A DNA stretch of 64,000 nt from Owenia fusiformis (taxonomy: Eukaryota > Annelida > Polychaeta > Sabellida > Oweniidae), in the NCBI GenBank assembly GCA_903813345.2, contig CAIIXF020000001.1, positions 55,753,885 to 55,817,884 of the forward strand, written 5' to 3'. Position 1 is the stretch's first letter. Each line of letters opens with the position of its first letter. Shown here one piece after another: positions 33,956 through 46,489 of this stretch. The notes below the pieces were generated by a model, which was not told where the DNA came from, did no database searches, and was given only the letters and a program-made list of their open reading frames with translations. The translations under genes and the position numbers were made by a program.

Positions 33956-36900
33956 ATGGGTAAGTTTGCACTAAAGAATTAAAAAACTCGAGACATTATA
34001 ATTAACATATCAAATAAGAATGTACAGGTACACGATGTAGGGGTCTATTACATGTGTCGACGGCAATAATTATCTCGATTTCTGTCGTTTTGATGTTTCC
34101 GTCGAGTAAATGTTACATCATGATAGGTCTATATCTAAGTCTATAATTATATTTTTGCGTCATCAACAGTCCTAAAGACTATGTAATCATATTGATAATG
34201 GTACGAATTGTCAAATTTCAGTGTTGCACTACACGCACTGATTATGTCATTATGAACGAAGATAACTACCATGAAAACAACCCCAATTAAAAATCCCTAA
34301 GCCACAGGCTAAGGAAACGAGTAAATTGATACTGGCCAGAGAGATTAGATATAATTATTTCGTTCTATCGGGGGTGGGGTTCTCTCCCAAGAAATACTAG
34401 TATTTCCCGATAACCAGAAAACAAGGGAATATTAATTTTGCAAGTGATAAAGGTATTCCAGAAAATAGAATGGAATATTTGTTTTATTTCTTGAAGGGAT
34501 ACTAAAAACGAAGTGTAGGAAATATTCGCTCTCCAGAACGAGGCACCAGGTACTATGTTTAAACGGCCTTGTATCAAAATCGGTGAGATAATGAATTGTG
34601 TTGTATTTTTCTCGAGTGGGTGCATTTTTTCACAATTGGGTTTAATATACCCTTCTTCAATCGGGTGTTTTCATTTGGGTGCAACTTATTTTTGATATCT
34701 CAAATTGGTGGAGCAAAGCTGGGGAGATGATTTGTCTGCAATATTTTGTGAATGCATTATTGTAACTGATAATTTCATTTTGAACTACTTCAGAAACAGT
34801 TCTAATCTATGATCAAAAAAAACATTGACCATTTGATTCCGGAGTTCATAACATCTCTCTGACATTTTACCAATTGTAATATGTATGAAATACTACTAAT
34901 TTCAAATACTGACCATTCCCCTTGTTTCACAAAAGTTATACCCCCTAACGTGTCTTAGAAATTATTGAACAAGCTTTCCAGAATAGACTGCCTATACCAT
35001 TGGGACCATCGGAATTCGGAAAAATGAGATTCGGACCACGGGATTCGGAACCAATGGGATTCGGATCATTAAGATTCGAACCGATGGTGTTTCCTGGCTT
35101 TGCCTACCTTATAGCTAGGCCCATGATATTTCACTATTTGAATCTGCTTTGGGTCTGGGAAACAGTCCGGTCGTATTTCAAGAATTAGCCAATACATCCC
35201 CATGCATAAAAAGCAAGTTACAATATCTGACATGTTTGCCAGAATAAGCAAGTGTAAGTGGAAACATCAAATGGGAAATCAAGTAATTAAACAAAATCAA
35301 CAATTCCAGCGTTGATTAAAACATATTGTATTTGGTCGAAATAGTCTTTTTGTATCGATCGTCAATCGACCTAACCCTGTCACTGGTATCAAATGGATTG
35401 AAACATGTTCTATACTGTATTCTTGATTAGACACGATGTATAGATGATTTGCTCTGGGAATCATCGGTATGAACAAATACATACATTAAACACAAGTGCG
35501 CACTCGATAGTCCAACTGGCTATCATAAATCTTATTGCAAGACTTCTCCATTCTTTGAACTAGAAGACAGAAACTCCAATCAGTAACAAATAAGATATTC
35601 AATTGTATGTTTTCTCAATTTTATTTTCGTATTCCTCATTTTTATTTATTTAATCTACTCTCAATGTATTTTCAACAATTTCTAAAATGAAAAACTGATC
35701 CACAGTTAAATCTAAAATTGGGGGTCAATTTACATCTAAAGGTAAAGGGCAACAACCATATCAGAATTATGGATGGTTAAAAAGAATGTTCATGGAGAAA
35801 AATAGTGCTATACATCTACAGGGTGGTCCAAAAAATGGGACACTCGTATTTCAAAAATAAATATTGATTTTCTTGAGGAAAACATGTCATATTATATACC
35901 AGTGGATAGGGAATTTACTTATCTTTAATTTGGTATATCATCAGTTCAAATTTATCATAATGTCTGTCAACCAGCGTCCATACTATAAATGACGTCATTT
36001 TCGTTTCAAAACAGGTTTTCCGAAACTTGCAAAACCAAGTTTTTTGTCAACTTGATTTACATATACAGACGCTCAATATGTCCACCATTTTGATCAATTA
36101 TAGCCCTCAATTTTGATATAAACTGGTCAAATGCATCATTCACATGCTGTTGAGACAGTGAATTCAACTTCTCAATAATTTTGTCCATAAGGAACTGAGT
36201 AGATGTAAGGGGTTCATGGAAAACCAATTCTGTTAGTTCTTCAAATACGCGATAGTCGCAGACATTGACATCGGATGATCCAATTATGTTGTTTTTGGAC
36301 CATCCTGATATGAGCTCATTTTCGAATCATTACATTTTCTAACACGATAGGGCTCCAAGCAATAGATCTCACAAGAGTGTCTAATGTTTAAAGGGATGTG
36401 CCTAGATTCATCTCTCCTTAATCACTGCCTCGCCCAGATCACCCGATTGCCCAACGTCTGCAACTCCCACGTATGGGGAGAACTGGCAGAATTGGTATAC
36501 CATAAATCCTTAAGATCTATTCAGTCCCTTAAGAGGTAAAATTCATTGTCTCAACAGCATATCAATGATGCTATTGACCAATTTAGGCCAGAATTGAGGG
36601 CTACAATTGATCAAAATGATGGACATATTGAACATCTGTTTATATAAATAAAGTTGACAATAAAACTCGATTTTTGCTAGTTTTGGAAAAACCGTTTCGA
36701 AATGAAAATGACGTCATTTATATTATGGACGCTGGTTGACAGACATTATAATAAATTTGAACTTATGATATACCAAATTAAAGATGAGTAAATTCCCTAT
36801 CCACTGGTATATAATATGACATGGTTTCATGAAGAAAATCAATATCTATTTTCGAAATACGAGTGTCCCATCTTTTTGGACCACCCTGTACTACAATGAG

Positions 36901-37583
36901 ATTCAGTTACGCTTTCCGTCGAGGTACATGCTTTCATGTTAGATTGTCCAAAATCTGTCAAAAATGCAATTATCTGAAATTGGGATTTCTGTGTTTGCAT
37001 ATACTATATATTTACACATTTATCTGCGACTGAAATTGATTTGCCAGCCTATTTGATGAAAATCGACAAATATATATTTTTGAAATTGCATAACAATTTA
37101 AATGATAAGGCGCGAAAGCATGTCTGGAAAGAAATTGCTTTTTCTTAATCTCAAGAGTTCCAACGTCAGTTTTCACACCTGTTATATAATTTGGCACATT
37201 AGTCGCAAGAAGTATTGGCAAGGTGGATAACAGTCTAGTACCAACTATAGGATAACCTTCGTTGAGAGACACTAATATATTTTTCGCCGGAAATGTGCGG
37301 GGTTTTAATTAATTGAAAATTGATAAGTGCCCCAGCTGTAAACTTGGGTTACACAGACAGTTATTTCTATTTCCAGTAACTACTCCGTATAGAATATCCA
37401 TTTCTTATAGCCTAATTATTGTTGTCTGGTTCGTTGATATTAGAATATTATATAAAATAGTATATTCTTGTTTAATATATTTAAGTGATGGCCTGCCCCG
37501 AGCGATTTTACCCACCCACGCCCCGTTTTCCTTCTTATTAGACTCCAGATGATAATCTTGAGTCTATTGTTTTGCCTCTTTTT

Positions 37584-37615
<32 letters not shown>

Positions 37616-40600
37616 ATAATTATCATTTTACTAAGCAAGTTTTCTTTACAACCATAAAGTATTCAATTTTAGACAACCACATGGTTAATTAAGGTACATC
37701 ATCTAGTTGGTGGGAAGTTGGGTCAAATTTTGATCTAGGTCAAATCCTATATTTTCAAAATTTTCTCAGTTATCTTTGTCAATTTTCAATATTTTTCTTA
37801 ATCTTTTTTTTTAAATGTAGCCAAGGAAAACACAATTCGACATCTGTTTCTTGATTACACTTACCTTTTTTGAGATAGTTGACGTCAAAAAATGGTAAAA
37901 TATATGTCATTTTTCAACTTGCTTCAATTTGACCGATTTTTTTTTTAAAAATCATCTACAAAGTCCCAGGATTCCAAATCTGAAATCAGAATTGAAATAC
38001 CAACTTCCACTTAAAATTCTACACCATTTTGAAAATTACGAAAACATCAATTTAATGATATCCACGTAGAAAGTCAAAAATAGTGATAAGTCTATCTAAA
38101 TGTCTATCTATATAAATGTCTTTCGATTTATCTTTGTCTATTTTGCTATCTATAAACTAAAAACAAATCTGACATCTGGAGTCTGAAATTGAACTTATTC
38201 AATTTCCAATTTCTAGTTTTGATTCGGTAATGATATCCATATCCAGACTGACTATCCACCTATCCCCCGATACACTTTGTATACGGTTGTGCAGATTACT
38301 AGTATTGATGAAGATTGAGACAGCAATGGGATTTGGTTGGTTTTCCCATATGAATATAAACATAATTCAGACGTGATAGTCTACAATAACGACAATATGA
38401 CAATAACTGTGGAGATTTTTTTTAATTTTTGGATAAATTCCAACTGCTCTCCACAGAGCAAGCGTTTAAAATTTTCCATGGATTTCGTCACTGTTTTCTC
38501 AAAATTCAACATTCTAATTTTTGGCAAAATGCCTGGTTAGTTTCCGTATCATTCATTTGCACCTCTTCCTTGAAATAAGGATGTTAATGATTTATTCAAT
38601 AATTAATATGAATATAATAAGATGAATGATTGAATAATTAAGATGAAATGTCACTGTGACATAGAGATGCAACCTTATTATGGAAAAATTATAATGGGTC
38701 CTCCTTCAATTTTCTTGCATAACCTTTAATGATCAATTCGTGTAAAGTCTAGCTACAAGCCCTTGTGCCCCCCACCCACTACTCATATCAAGAAGGTGTG
38801 CAGTCAAGTAGAGGGAGGGGATCACAGGGGCTTGTAGCTAGAATATGCTTTATTGCATCCACGTCGGGACTTACAGAAATCACGCTTTCCATCAGATCTT
38901 TTCCATCGAGGTATGCTCTCAATCAACATCATCCCGGATTACAGAAATCTGTATTTGTCAATATTAACTAAATATGCAAGTCAGTGCTACTATTACACGC
39001 ACAAAAATATAATTGAGAAAGTTATTTTGATATAAGACGTTTGTGTTACCCTGTATTAATTCCTGAAAGACTTTGCCAAATGGACATTTGTTCTGATCAA
39101 AATGTAAGTTAGACACCAAGCGTGTAAATCACAATTGCCTCCTGGGAGTGTCCTGTGCAGAAGAACACTTTAATACCTGATTTGAAAGCAAATCACGGAG
39201 CGAAATGAGATTAGAGATTTCATTTTGGTCCTGACGACGGTTGGAATTATAGCTGACGAGACAGCGATTGATGTACATTCTTATTGATGGTAGGGCTATA
39301 CTCATGGGACGATATGCATGGCTGGTCACTTGCAGTTCAAATCGTTATATCGCGTGGTTCGTCGTTGGAAAAATTGAGAAGATAATTTTTCAGGGGTAAC
39401 TCAAACAACAAAACATGCTTGATATAAATGTTACATCATCTGTGATATCTGATAGTATTGGTCACGAATCAACTTCTAGTTTGGAAAGCGCGATTCATTG
39501 AGGAATTCCTGATATTGTCCCCTAGTGTAATATCAGCGTAAAACCTCGGTCACATTTGCTCTGACGACGGCCATACACGGCGCCCATAGCTTCACAAAAT
39601 CGATATAGAAAATCGGCGAGCGTACGGCGGTCGTAGACTTCCAAATATCGAGAGAAATATGCAGCATAAAATAAGGGATTTAAATATCGATTTCGTGAAA
39701 CTACGGCCGTCGTTTGCCCGCCATTGAGCAAATGTGACAGAGCCTTTATCCCTATATTTTATGCTGCGTATTTCTCTCGATTTTGGGAAGCCACGGCCGC
39801 CATACGGTTGCCGTAGATCAAATGTAACTGAGGCATAAGTGACATGTGACAAGATTACTTATTAATTTATTACTTAATTTCTATTTTCGCTATGAATTCG
39901 TCGAGAGATACAGTTGAAAACACAATAACGTTTGATTGGATATCACTCTGTTTAAATGAGCAGGCAAGTATAGAGATCTAGATAGAGCTCTATACTTCAA
40001 CAAAAAGCAAACGTTTCTATATCTCGGAGTGTTCTGCTCTCTCATCTTTGAAGTGTGACCCCAAATATATATGCCGGGTGGAAACTCAAAATCACTGTCT
40101 ATCCAAAAATAAAAGTTTTCAAAACTAAAATACAAAATTGTTACTATTTTTGTAGTTACGTATTTTGCTTGATAATCGTGTATTTGTTATACTTGTATAA
40201 TTGTCGATTCAAAGAAGATCTATATATCTATAAAACGGCTTGTATAACGAGACGGATTTTCGTCATTGTAACATCGTGTAACCATGTTGTTACGCGATGG
40301 GGATCTCGTTCAGCAAAGTAGATGTATGTAACTTATGTAGTCACGTTGGTAGGCAGGCTAAGATGTATCTATCACCATGGGCTTTCAACTCTTAATATTG
40401 AAACCCCATGCTATCACATGCCAATAGAAAGGACAAATCTCAAATTTATTTGCGTCTGATTCCACTCTCAATGTATTTGACTTGATTGCTGCTGCACATT
40501 AAATAGACAATGAGCCAAAATAACCCAATAAGACACCACTTAGGTTTAATCAGCTTGATTAAGAATTAATCAAATTCGATAGAGTTCTAAAATACAAGCC

Positions 40601-43600
40601 GAGCGATATGCATTTTGTATTTCTGATAAAATTTTGTTTTTAATTCCAATAGGATTTGGAAAATAAACCATCCGTGAATTCAATTTCAAAATAACGTAAT
40701 CTCTTGGTTTTTTGAAGAAGGTCGAAATTGTCGTCACGACGTCTTGGATCAATACCAATTTTGTAAATGCCGATTGATTCTTGGTCTACGAACAAATAAA
40801 TAACAAATTCTAATAAATGGACGTAACCACAGTGTGGGTTTTATAAATGTCGTTTCCAAAACACTTCATCCTGCCTAAGGAGTTATTTTTACCGAACTTC
40901 AGTGAAACATGGAATTATGGCAATGTCATGGGAGCCCATTATCTCGAAGGGAATAATATGAGATATCATTTGATTAAAAAATGTTTATCACATCTCAAGT
41001 TACCTTGTATTTTGCCAAGTACTCATCTGCAACAGAGCAATAAAAAAACGATTTAGTCACTCCCACTCAATTAATAATAATTAATATGCCTTTTGTTTTT
41101 AGATGCAAAACTAGTCATATTTGGCGTAGTAATTTCTATTACGATTCAAGTCATAGCTGGAGATGAAACAAAATGGAATCCCCTCAGGAACACATATTAT
41201 AAGGTAATATTTTATGAAACTATTTTGATTAACTTTGAAATTGTACAATGCTTTTCCAAGTTGTAGGGAAACGTGACATTCCGGGTTTGTATTTCTGATT
41301 CACCATGGAGTCTTTTGATTATTATTTATGCTAATTTGCAGACTATTTGTAAAAAGAACACGGTTTGATGGTTTTACTTTTCACAACCCAATAGCAAGAA
41401 ATATCCATTTCTCTAAAACAACCCTGTCCTATACGTTCTTAGAGAGAGGTTCTGACACATGCAATTATAAGAAAATATCAAGTTGTCCTAAAAGTTTTGC
41501 GATCTGCGAACGAAAGAAACATACTCATGTTAACATGGACTTTCAAGAAGTCCATGATGCTAACAATCAAATAGTTGAATAGTGCTTGGCACTACATATT
41601 CAAATTCAATTGTGTATTTCTTCAGTAGCAAGGTTCTTTTGGTTCTTCCTGTTTTGGATTGTTAACTGTATCCACCATCCAGCATAATTTCCATGTAGTG
41701 TAATGTAGCCTAGACACATTGCGATTTGGTTTTCTCAAGAACCATCGATCATGATTGATCAAACTGGTTTTATGCATCGGTACCCTTACTTTCCCAGCAG
41801 TATTGTTTCGATGTCAAAAATCTTGATTCATTAATGTGGGTCGACCATTAATACTCATGAATAATTTTTGATATATTTATTCCCTTGGTGTAATTAGAAG
41901 TAATCCTTGTATTAAGTTCAGGTCTGAGTTTAGATTGACTTCATTTTGAATGATATTCTCAAGGTCAAAAGGGTATTTTTCAACTCAGTGCTTCAAATTG
42001 ACCAATTTTTTTGTAAATCATCTACAAGTTCTCAGAAGTTCAAATCTAATTTTAGATTTTAGATTTGACCTTCAATGACCTTCTCAAGGTCAAAAAAAAG
42101 TACAAAAATGTATTTTTCAACTTGACCAATGTATTTTTTCAAAATCATCTACAAGTTCTCAGAAATTCAAATCTGACTTCAGATTGAACTGACAATATTG
42201 TAAGAAACGAGGTGGTGACATTTTTTCATGTCAATGCATTGTTATGACTGCTTCAACTGTTCATATTTTACTTCAATTTATACAATGACAATGTTTTATG
42301 GGTATGTTTTTTTTATTAGCATGGTTTCATTTCAACGTTATAAAATAAGTTATAACAATGCAAAAAGACTGGAACCGACGAATAAGGGTTGAAATATTGT
42401 AAGCAACATCGGTGATTCATAGACGTTGGGCCTGGATAGACATAAAATAATTGGCCCAATCAAGAAATGAAAATCAATATCAATGGTTGATGATACCATA
42501 AATTTAGTATAGACTTCATTGCAATAATCCACTTCGACCTTGGCTAATACCAACACATTTTCCCACAGCAAGCCTAGTTATCAGCTAAATTCCCTGATTG
42601 ATGAGAGAAGTAATCAATTCTTCTAACTAAATATTGAATCACCTGTTCATATGTATTTATAATTTTTCAGTGCTCTTCCACGGGGAACGTTTGCTACAAT
42701 AGCGGGCAGTGTTGCGATGGATTGATATGTGCAGAACAATTTGGGAATAGGATAAGTAAGAGTCCATTATTTATATGTTTTTTTCATCCAGCTACTTCCA
42801 AGGTGGTTTGATACAATCGGTGCATGCCCATTTTACATATTCATTTGACGTTTTTTGTCTTAATTCATTTACAAAATTGAAAATTGCGCAAATTAACAGG
42901 ACCTGTATCATTGGTTATGCACAAGATAATCCACGCTGATTTACTCAGCGACAGACGGAGACTGCAAAGTAAAGAATTATTAAATTCAAGGGCAATGAGA
43001 AAAATTAAAGAGGAATAATTCCCGAAGAAATGAAATTTATTATACATTGTTTGAAAGCAAACACTTAGGCAAACTGCTGACAGATACAATATACTAATTA
43101 CTACATTACAAATAACTTACTTGATTATACCATATAATCATTTTCATATTTTTTTAAATCATGATATTTTTCGGGATAAATAAAAAAGGGGGATCAATGA
43201 ACTCTAATAGGATAGTTTCTAAATAGCAGAAAAATCAATGAAATCTCGTGCTGCCATCTTTTATTCAGCTTTTAACTCTGGCTAGAGCTCCATTCACTTA
43301 CATGCTAAAATCTTGGAAAAGTGGCTTAATTTCATGATTTATCAAAGTGTGTTTGTTGAATCTGTATAAAACTTGAATGATATACCACATTATGACCCTG
43401 TTTATGAACATGTTGTGATTAAACATGTTAATGTTGATTGACATACAAATAATCCACGGTTTTAAAGAATTTTAGCATTGCATCTATGGACATTTGGCCC
43501 AATTTTTTTTAAATTGTCATAGAAAATTATTCAAATTACATAACTGTGTAAATCAAAGCTATTTTAGGAGAAAACATTCCACTGAATTCAAATATACCAT

Positions 43601-45604
43601 TTAAAAGAAGGTAATGTAAGTCATTAGAGGTCTAATATGCAAGTCTCTTAAAATCTCACGAAAAACGAGATTTAGCGAGATTTCAAAAGCTATATGGAAA
43701 CTATACTATTGGTCTGTTAATTTTTGAAAATTGAAATCAAAAGAAGCTAATCACATACACCATGTTAATCTCTGAATAAACTACCATGGCATACCATTAC
43801 GATTTGAGTATGGATTAAAAGACAAATGAGGCCTCTAATAGCGTATAATTCTTGCTCAAACCAGAGTAGTACTTTAGTCAATCCAATTACATTTATATTG
43901 CTTTATTAGTGATAAACATATTCTCATCTCAACCCGTTTATTAAGGACTTATATTTAATCTGACAGTTTCAAATCCCACTCGTCTCATATCATCAAAGAA
44001 TATGGGCAATGGATCACGGAACTTGCTTGATTTTGTTTCAAATATGGATCGATACATAACTGCTGTATTTTCCCACTTATCTGCAAGCGTGGCATAATAT
44101 GTGGGGGATTGTTATGGTCCTATCAATCTGTCTCTTAGAAGTACTCATATGAAACTATGTTCTTAGACGTTTTTTGTTCCAAGTGGTTTTCAGAAAATAA
44201 CCTCTTCTGATATGAGTTTTCAACAGTGCTTTAAGTTTCGGGGAACACTTATGTATAAAGTGTGTGTATTTGTATTCAAAGTACGTGTATTTTACATATA
44301 TTTGCGTTGATCATTCCCTTGCATACGATATATCATAAGAGAGTTGCTAGATATTAACAACTCTAACGTAATGCAGATATTAATATGCATGGATGTGTCT
44401 TGTAATTGTTTCTTTTGTCATATCCGATATCTCGTTTTCATCTCGGATGAAACAGAATTTCGGTCTTTGAATTCCAGTTACGTTCCATTTATTCTCAGTC
44501 ATTCCACGTAATCATTCAGTTGTAGACATTAGTATGTAAGGTAGCATTTGTACCGTGTAATGATAGTAGATTATAGAACAAGATGCTCATTCGAAAAACT
44601 GGGACTTGGTGGGACTCCGTCGAAATTTGCTCCTACGGGCCTTACCCCCATCGATTCCCACGTGGAAAAGCTGCATGGAGTTCCAGGAGTTAACTATATA
44701 TCAATGAACATGGCGTCTATGGAGGTCCCACCATGCCCATTGGTCTCCATTGAGCTTTAGGGCCAAAACATACTTTTTAAAACGATCGACTCTAATAATG
44801 TCAAATATTCATGCAACCCGTGCTAAAAATTTCCAACAATACAAAACACATTTCAAGTATGGCTACGAACTTTGTAAATATGAGTTGCGAATTTTTGTTT
44901 TTATAGGAACAAATCCAGAAACCCCTGGCATGTGTATACGAGAGAAGGAAGTTGATCACTGTCGTTCTGATGAAGAATGCCCACAAGACTACATTTGTTC
45001 CGTGGTTGACGTGAGAGGCCTCGTAAGGTCTAAAGAAGTCATCACTCGCTGCGAGATAGATTCGTTCAATATTAAAAAGATTCATTTGCGTGGTGAAGGT
45101 AACCATCATAGCATATCATATTGTCGTCCCTAGATTAGAGAGACATCTTTAAAATTCAAAGGTAGTATCACATACATTGATAAAAATGAAATAAACTATG
45201 GTCTGTCTGGAATATTTGGGTGGACCTCCTATAGGGTAATGAACAGAATAGACACTTTAATCATCCGGAAAACTATGGCTTTTCTCATGTTTTTCTCATA
45301 ATTTGTACGTGTGTCGAGGATAGAAATATTGAGATTTGCTTAAAAATTGGTACTATATATTTTTGAGTCTACAGTTCATACAGACCACCTTTAGAAGGCT
45401 ACGAAATATAATTGTCATTTATATTTGAACAACAGTATATATTTTATGTATTTTGTAGGCGACCAGTGTCTTGATAGCTTAGACTGCGAGCCTGGCTTGT
45501 GTTGTCAGGATGTCAGGAGATGGCGGCAGCCACTCCGAAGAATATGCGACCAGAAAAGGCGATTCACGAAATGTGTGACGGAGAATGATGTTCGAAAACG
45601 ATAG
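33956..45604 (+). CDS. Secreted cysteine-rich prohormone, prohormone-3/ITG-like family
   Basis: Exons: 33956-33959 (ATG G, donor GTAAGT; tentative), 41103-41203, 42671-42755, 44907-45098 and 45459-45604. The four downstream exons join in phase with GT-AG sites and end in TAG. The product is about 175 residues. Exon 2 encodes a hydrophobic signal peptide (AKLVIFGVVISITIQVIAG) then DETKWNPLRNTYYK. Later exons are cysteine-rich: CYNSGQCCDGLICAEQFGNR, DHCRSDEECPQDYICS, CLDSLDCEPGLCCQDVRRWR and a final C. The GLCCQ..RR..R.IC pattern is what I recall of insect prohormone-3 (ITG-like peptide) and resembles the colipase fold of Dickkopf C-termini. It is probably a secreted neuroendocrine factor. Exon 1 is the weak point, chosen because it is phase 1 and gives an immediate start before the signal peptide. 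A Dickkopf/prokineticin-like protein is the alternative. Confidence 0.7.
35000..35090. repeat. Imperfect 16-18-bp minisatellite
   Basis: Five to six copies of a unit like GGGATTCGGAACCAAT, with varied bases (GGAATTCGGAAAAATGA, GATTCGGACCACG, GATTCGGATCATTAA). It lies in the large first intron of the prohormone gene. The plus-strand open frame across it is repeat-derived. Confidence 0.7.
35819..36888. mobile_element. Mariner-type fold-back element with two inverted transposase tails
   Basis: Ends are CAGGGTGGTCCAAAAAATGG and, inverted, TTTTTGGACCACCCTG, with TA on both sides (35817-35818, 36889-36890). Arms are about 240 bp or more. Inside, the minus strand at 36060-36140 reads AFDQFISKLRAIIDQNGGHI and the plus strand near 36570-36650 reads AIDQFRPELRATIDQNDGHI, each followed by a stop. 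Both are the same transposase C-terminus in opposite orientation. No catalytic core is left. Confidence 0.87.
37580..37614. repeat. (TTTC)n microsatellite
   Basis: About eight copies of the tetranucleotide in the large prohormone intron. Confidence 0.9.
37680..38060. repeat. Diverged copy of the 11.6-13.4 kb repeat, inverted
   Basis: Contains TTTTTCAACTTGCTTCAATTTGACCGATTTTTT and AAAATCATCTACAAAGTCCCAGGATTCCAAATCTGA, the reverse complement of the tandem unit. One to two units only. Confidence 0.65.
38748..38842. repeat. Hairpin, about 20-bp stem
   Basis: CTAGCTACAAGCCCTTGTG at 38748 is complementary to CACAGGGGCTTGTAGCTAG ending at 38842, separated by a CT/GA-rich loop. Possibly the ends of a tiny MITE. 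Confidence 0.6.
39541..39838. mobile_element. GC-rich MITE with CGGTCACAT ends
   Basis: The left end AACCTCGGTCACATTTGCTC pairs with the right end, whose reverse complement is TATGCCTCAGTTACATTTGATC. The interior contains several ACGGCCGYCR blocks in both orientations plus an internal end-like sequence (GAGCAAATGTGACAGAGCC, 39726-39744), suggesting a nested or duplicated element. Ends resemble those of the Harbinger-like element at 55741. Confidence 0.6.
41320..41582 (+). pseudogene. FLYWCH-like zinc-finger remnant in a prohormone intron
   Basis: The frame 41328-41582 (84 codons) reads VKRTRFDGFTFHN, SKTTLSYTFLERGSDTCNYK and CERKKHTHVNM. This has the order of a FLYWCH domain (hydrophobic-DG-F, aromatic pair, C, then HxH), but the first W-x-C is replaced by Y-T-F, removing one zinc ligand. 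It sits between prohormone exons 41103-41203 and 42671-42755 on the same strand. No start context or flanking exon is recognised. It may be a decayed retro- or transposon-derived gene fragment, or a chance resemblance. Confidence 0.3.
41930..42260. repeat. Inverted copy of the GACC repeat with TGTCACCACC-type end
   Basis: Two units of the 11.6-13.4 kb repeat occur in reverse orientation (TTTTCAACTY.., AAATCATCTACAAGTTCTCAGAA, ATTTGACCTTCAATGACCTTCTCAAGGTCAAA). They are bounded on the right by AGGTGGTGACATTTTTTCATGTCAATGCATTG, the mirror image of the boundary at about 11596-11628. This supports a mobile element that carries the tandem units inside. Confidence 0.7.
43100..44890. other. Prohormone intron 3, nothing else supported
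   Basis: AT-rich sequence without supported features. The plus-strand frame at 44548-44760 has no start context or splice logic and is treated as chance. Confidence 0.5.
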
Positions 45605-45838
45605 GTCGACAGAATCCGTTTCGAAAGAAGACAAACAATTTGCCATTTCTCCATATCGGTGTCTTAGTGTATCTTTGTATTGTGGTCCTACATGTAAAAC
45701 GAAAAGAAATGAAGTACTTAAATGATTGTTTTGTACCAAATGAAAAACATCACACACAACATATTTGAAGAAATATTTATCTATCATATAAAACAGAATT
45801 TGATTACATAACTGGACTACCCTTTGTGTGGAAGAGCA

Positions 45839-45844
45839 AATAAA
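45839..45844 (+). terminator. Polyadenylation signal candidate for the prohormone gene
   Basis: AATAAA 235 bp after the stop codon. Another run (AATAAATAAA) lies at about 45925. Confidence 0.5.
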
Positions 45845-46489
45845 TCAGGATGCTTCGTCACTACATGCAACTCAACAATGATTAAGATTAATGCAACTAC
45901 AGCAACGACTGTTAGTAATAAAAAATAAATAAATGAACATTTTTCACAGACTTGTCAGGATTGATGGGCAATATTCCATATTTAAACAATTATGCATTGG
46001 AATATACCAAATTGAAATATAGTCTAATACAAAAATATGAAAGCTATTTTAAATATACTTGTAACAAAATTCCTCATGACATTAACAACATATATAATCC
46101 TCATTCCAAGTTTGGCGACCCTGGCTCGCAATTTAATAGAATGTTCTCCTGTTTGTTTAATAACACTCCTCAAAGTGCGATTGCTACATTTTTAGAGGGG
46201 ATGTTTTTGTATGAATTGATAAAAATGATATCCAAGTCTATAAAGTTGTTCTTCAAAAATGCCAGTTCATAGTCGGATAAATGGTATACTACAATTTTGT
46301 TGGGTCTGTTGATTGATCAGTGGTTAAGTAGGAAACAATTTCATACTTATTTCATAGCCCTGACCACTGGTCGAACTCCAATTTAAGGCATTGACTTCTA
46401 CAAATACGTTGCCTTTGAGGAACCGAGTATTAAAAATGAGACAAAAAATGTCAATGATATTTGGGGATGATCGCATCTTTGGTTTCTTC

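Noticed and set aside
45952-46272. 106-codon plus-strand frame between the prohormone and GPI-protein genes
   Set aside because: Asn/Lys/Tyr-rich composition of AT-rich DNA, no recognised domain and no splice partner. It sits where the two convergent genes should have 3' UTRs.
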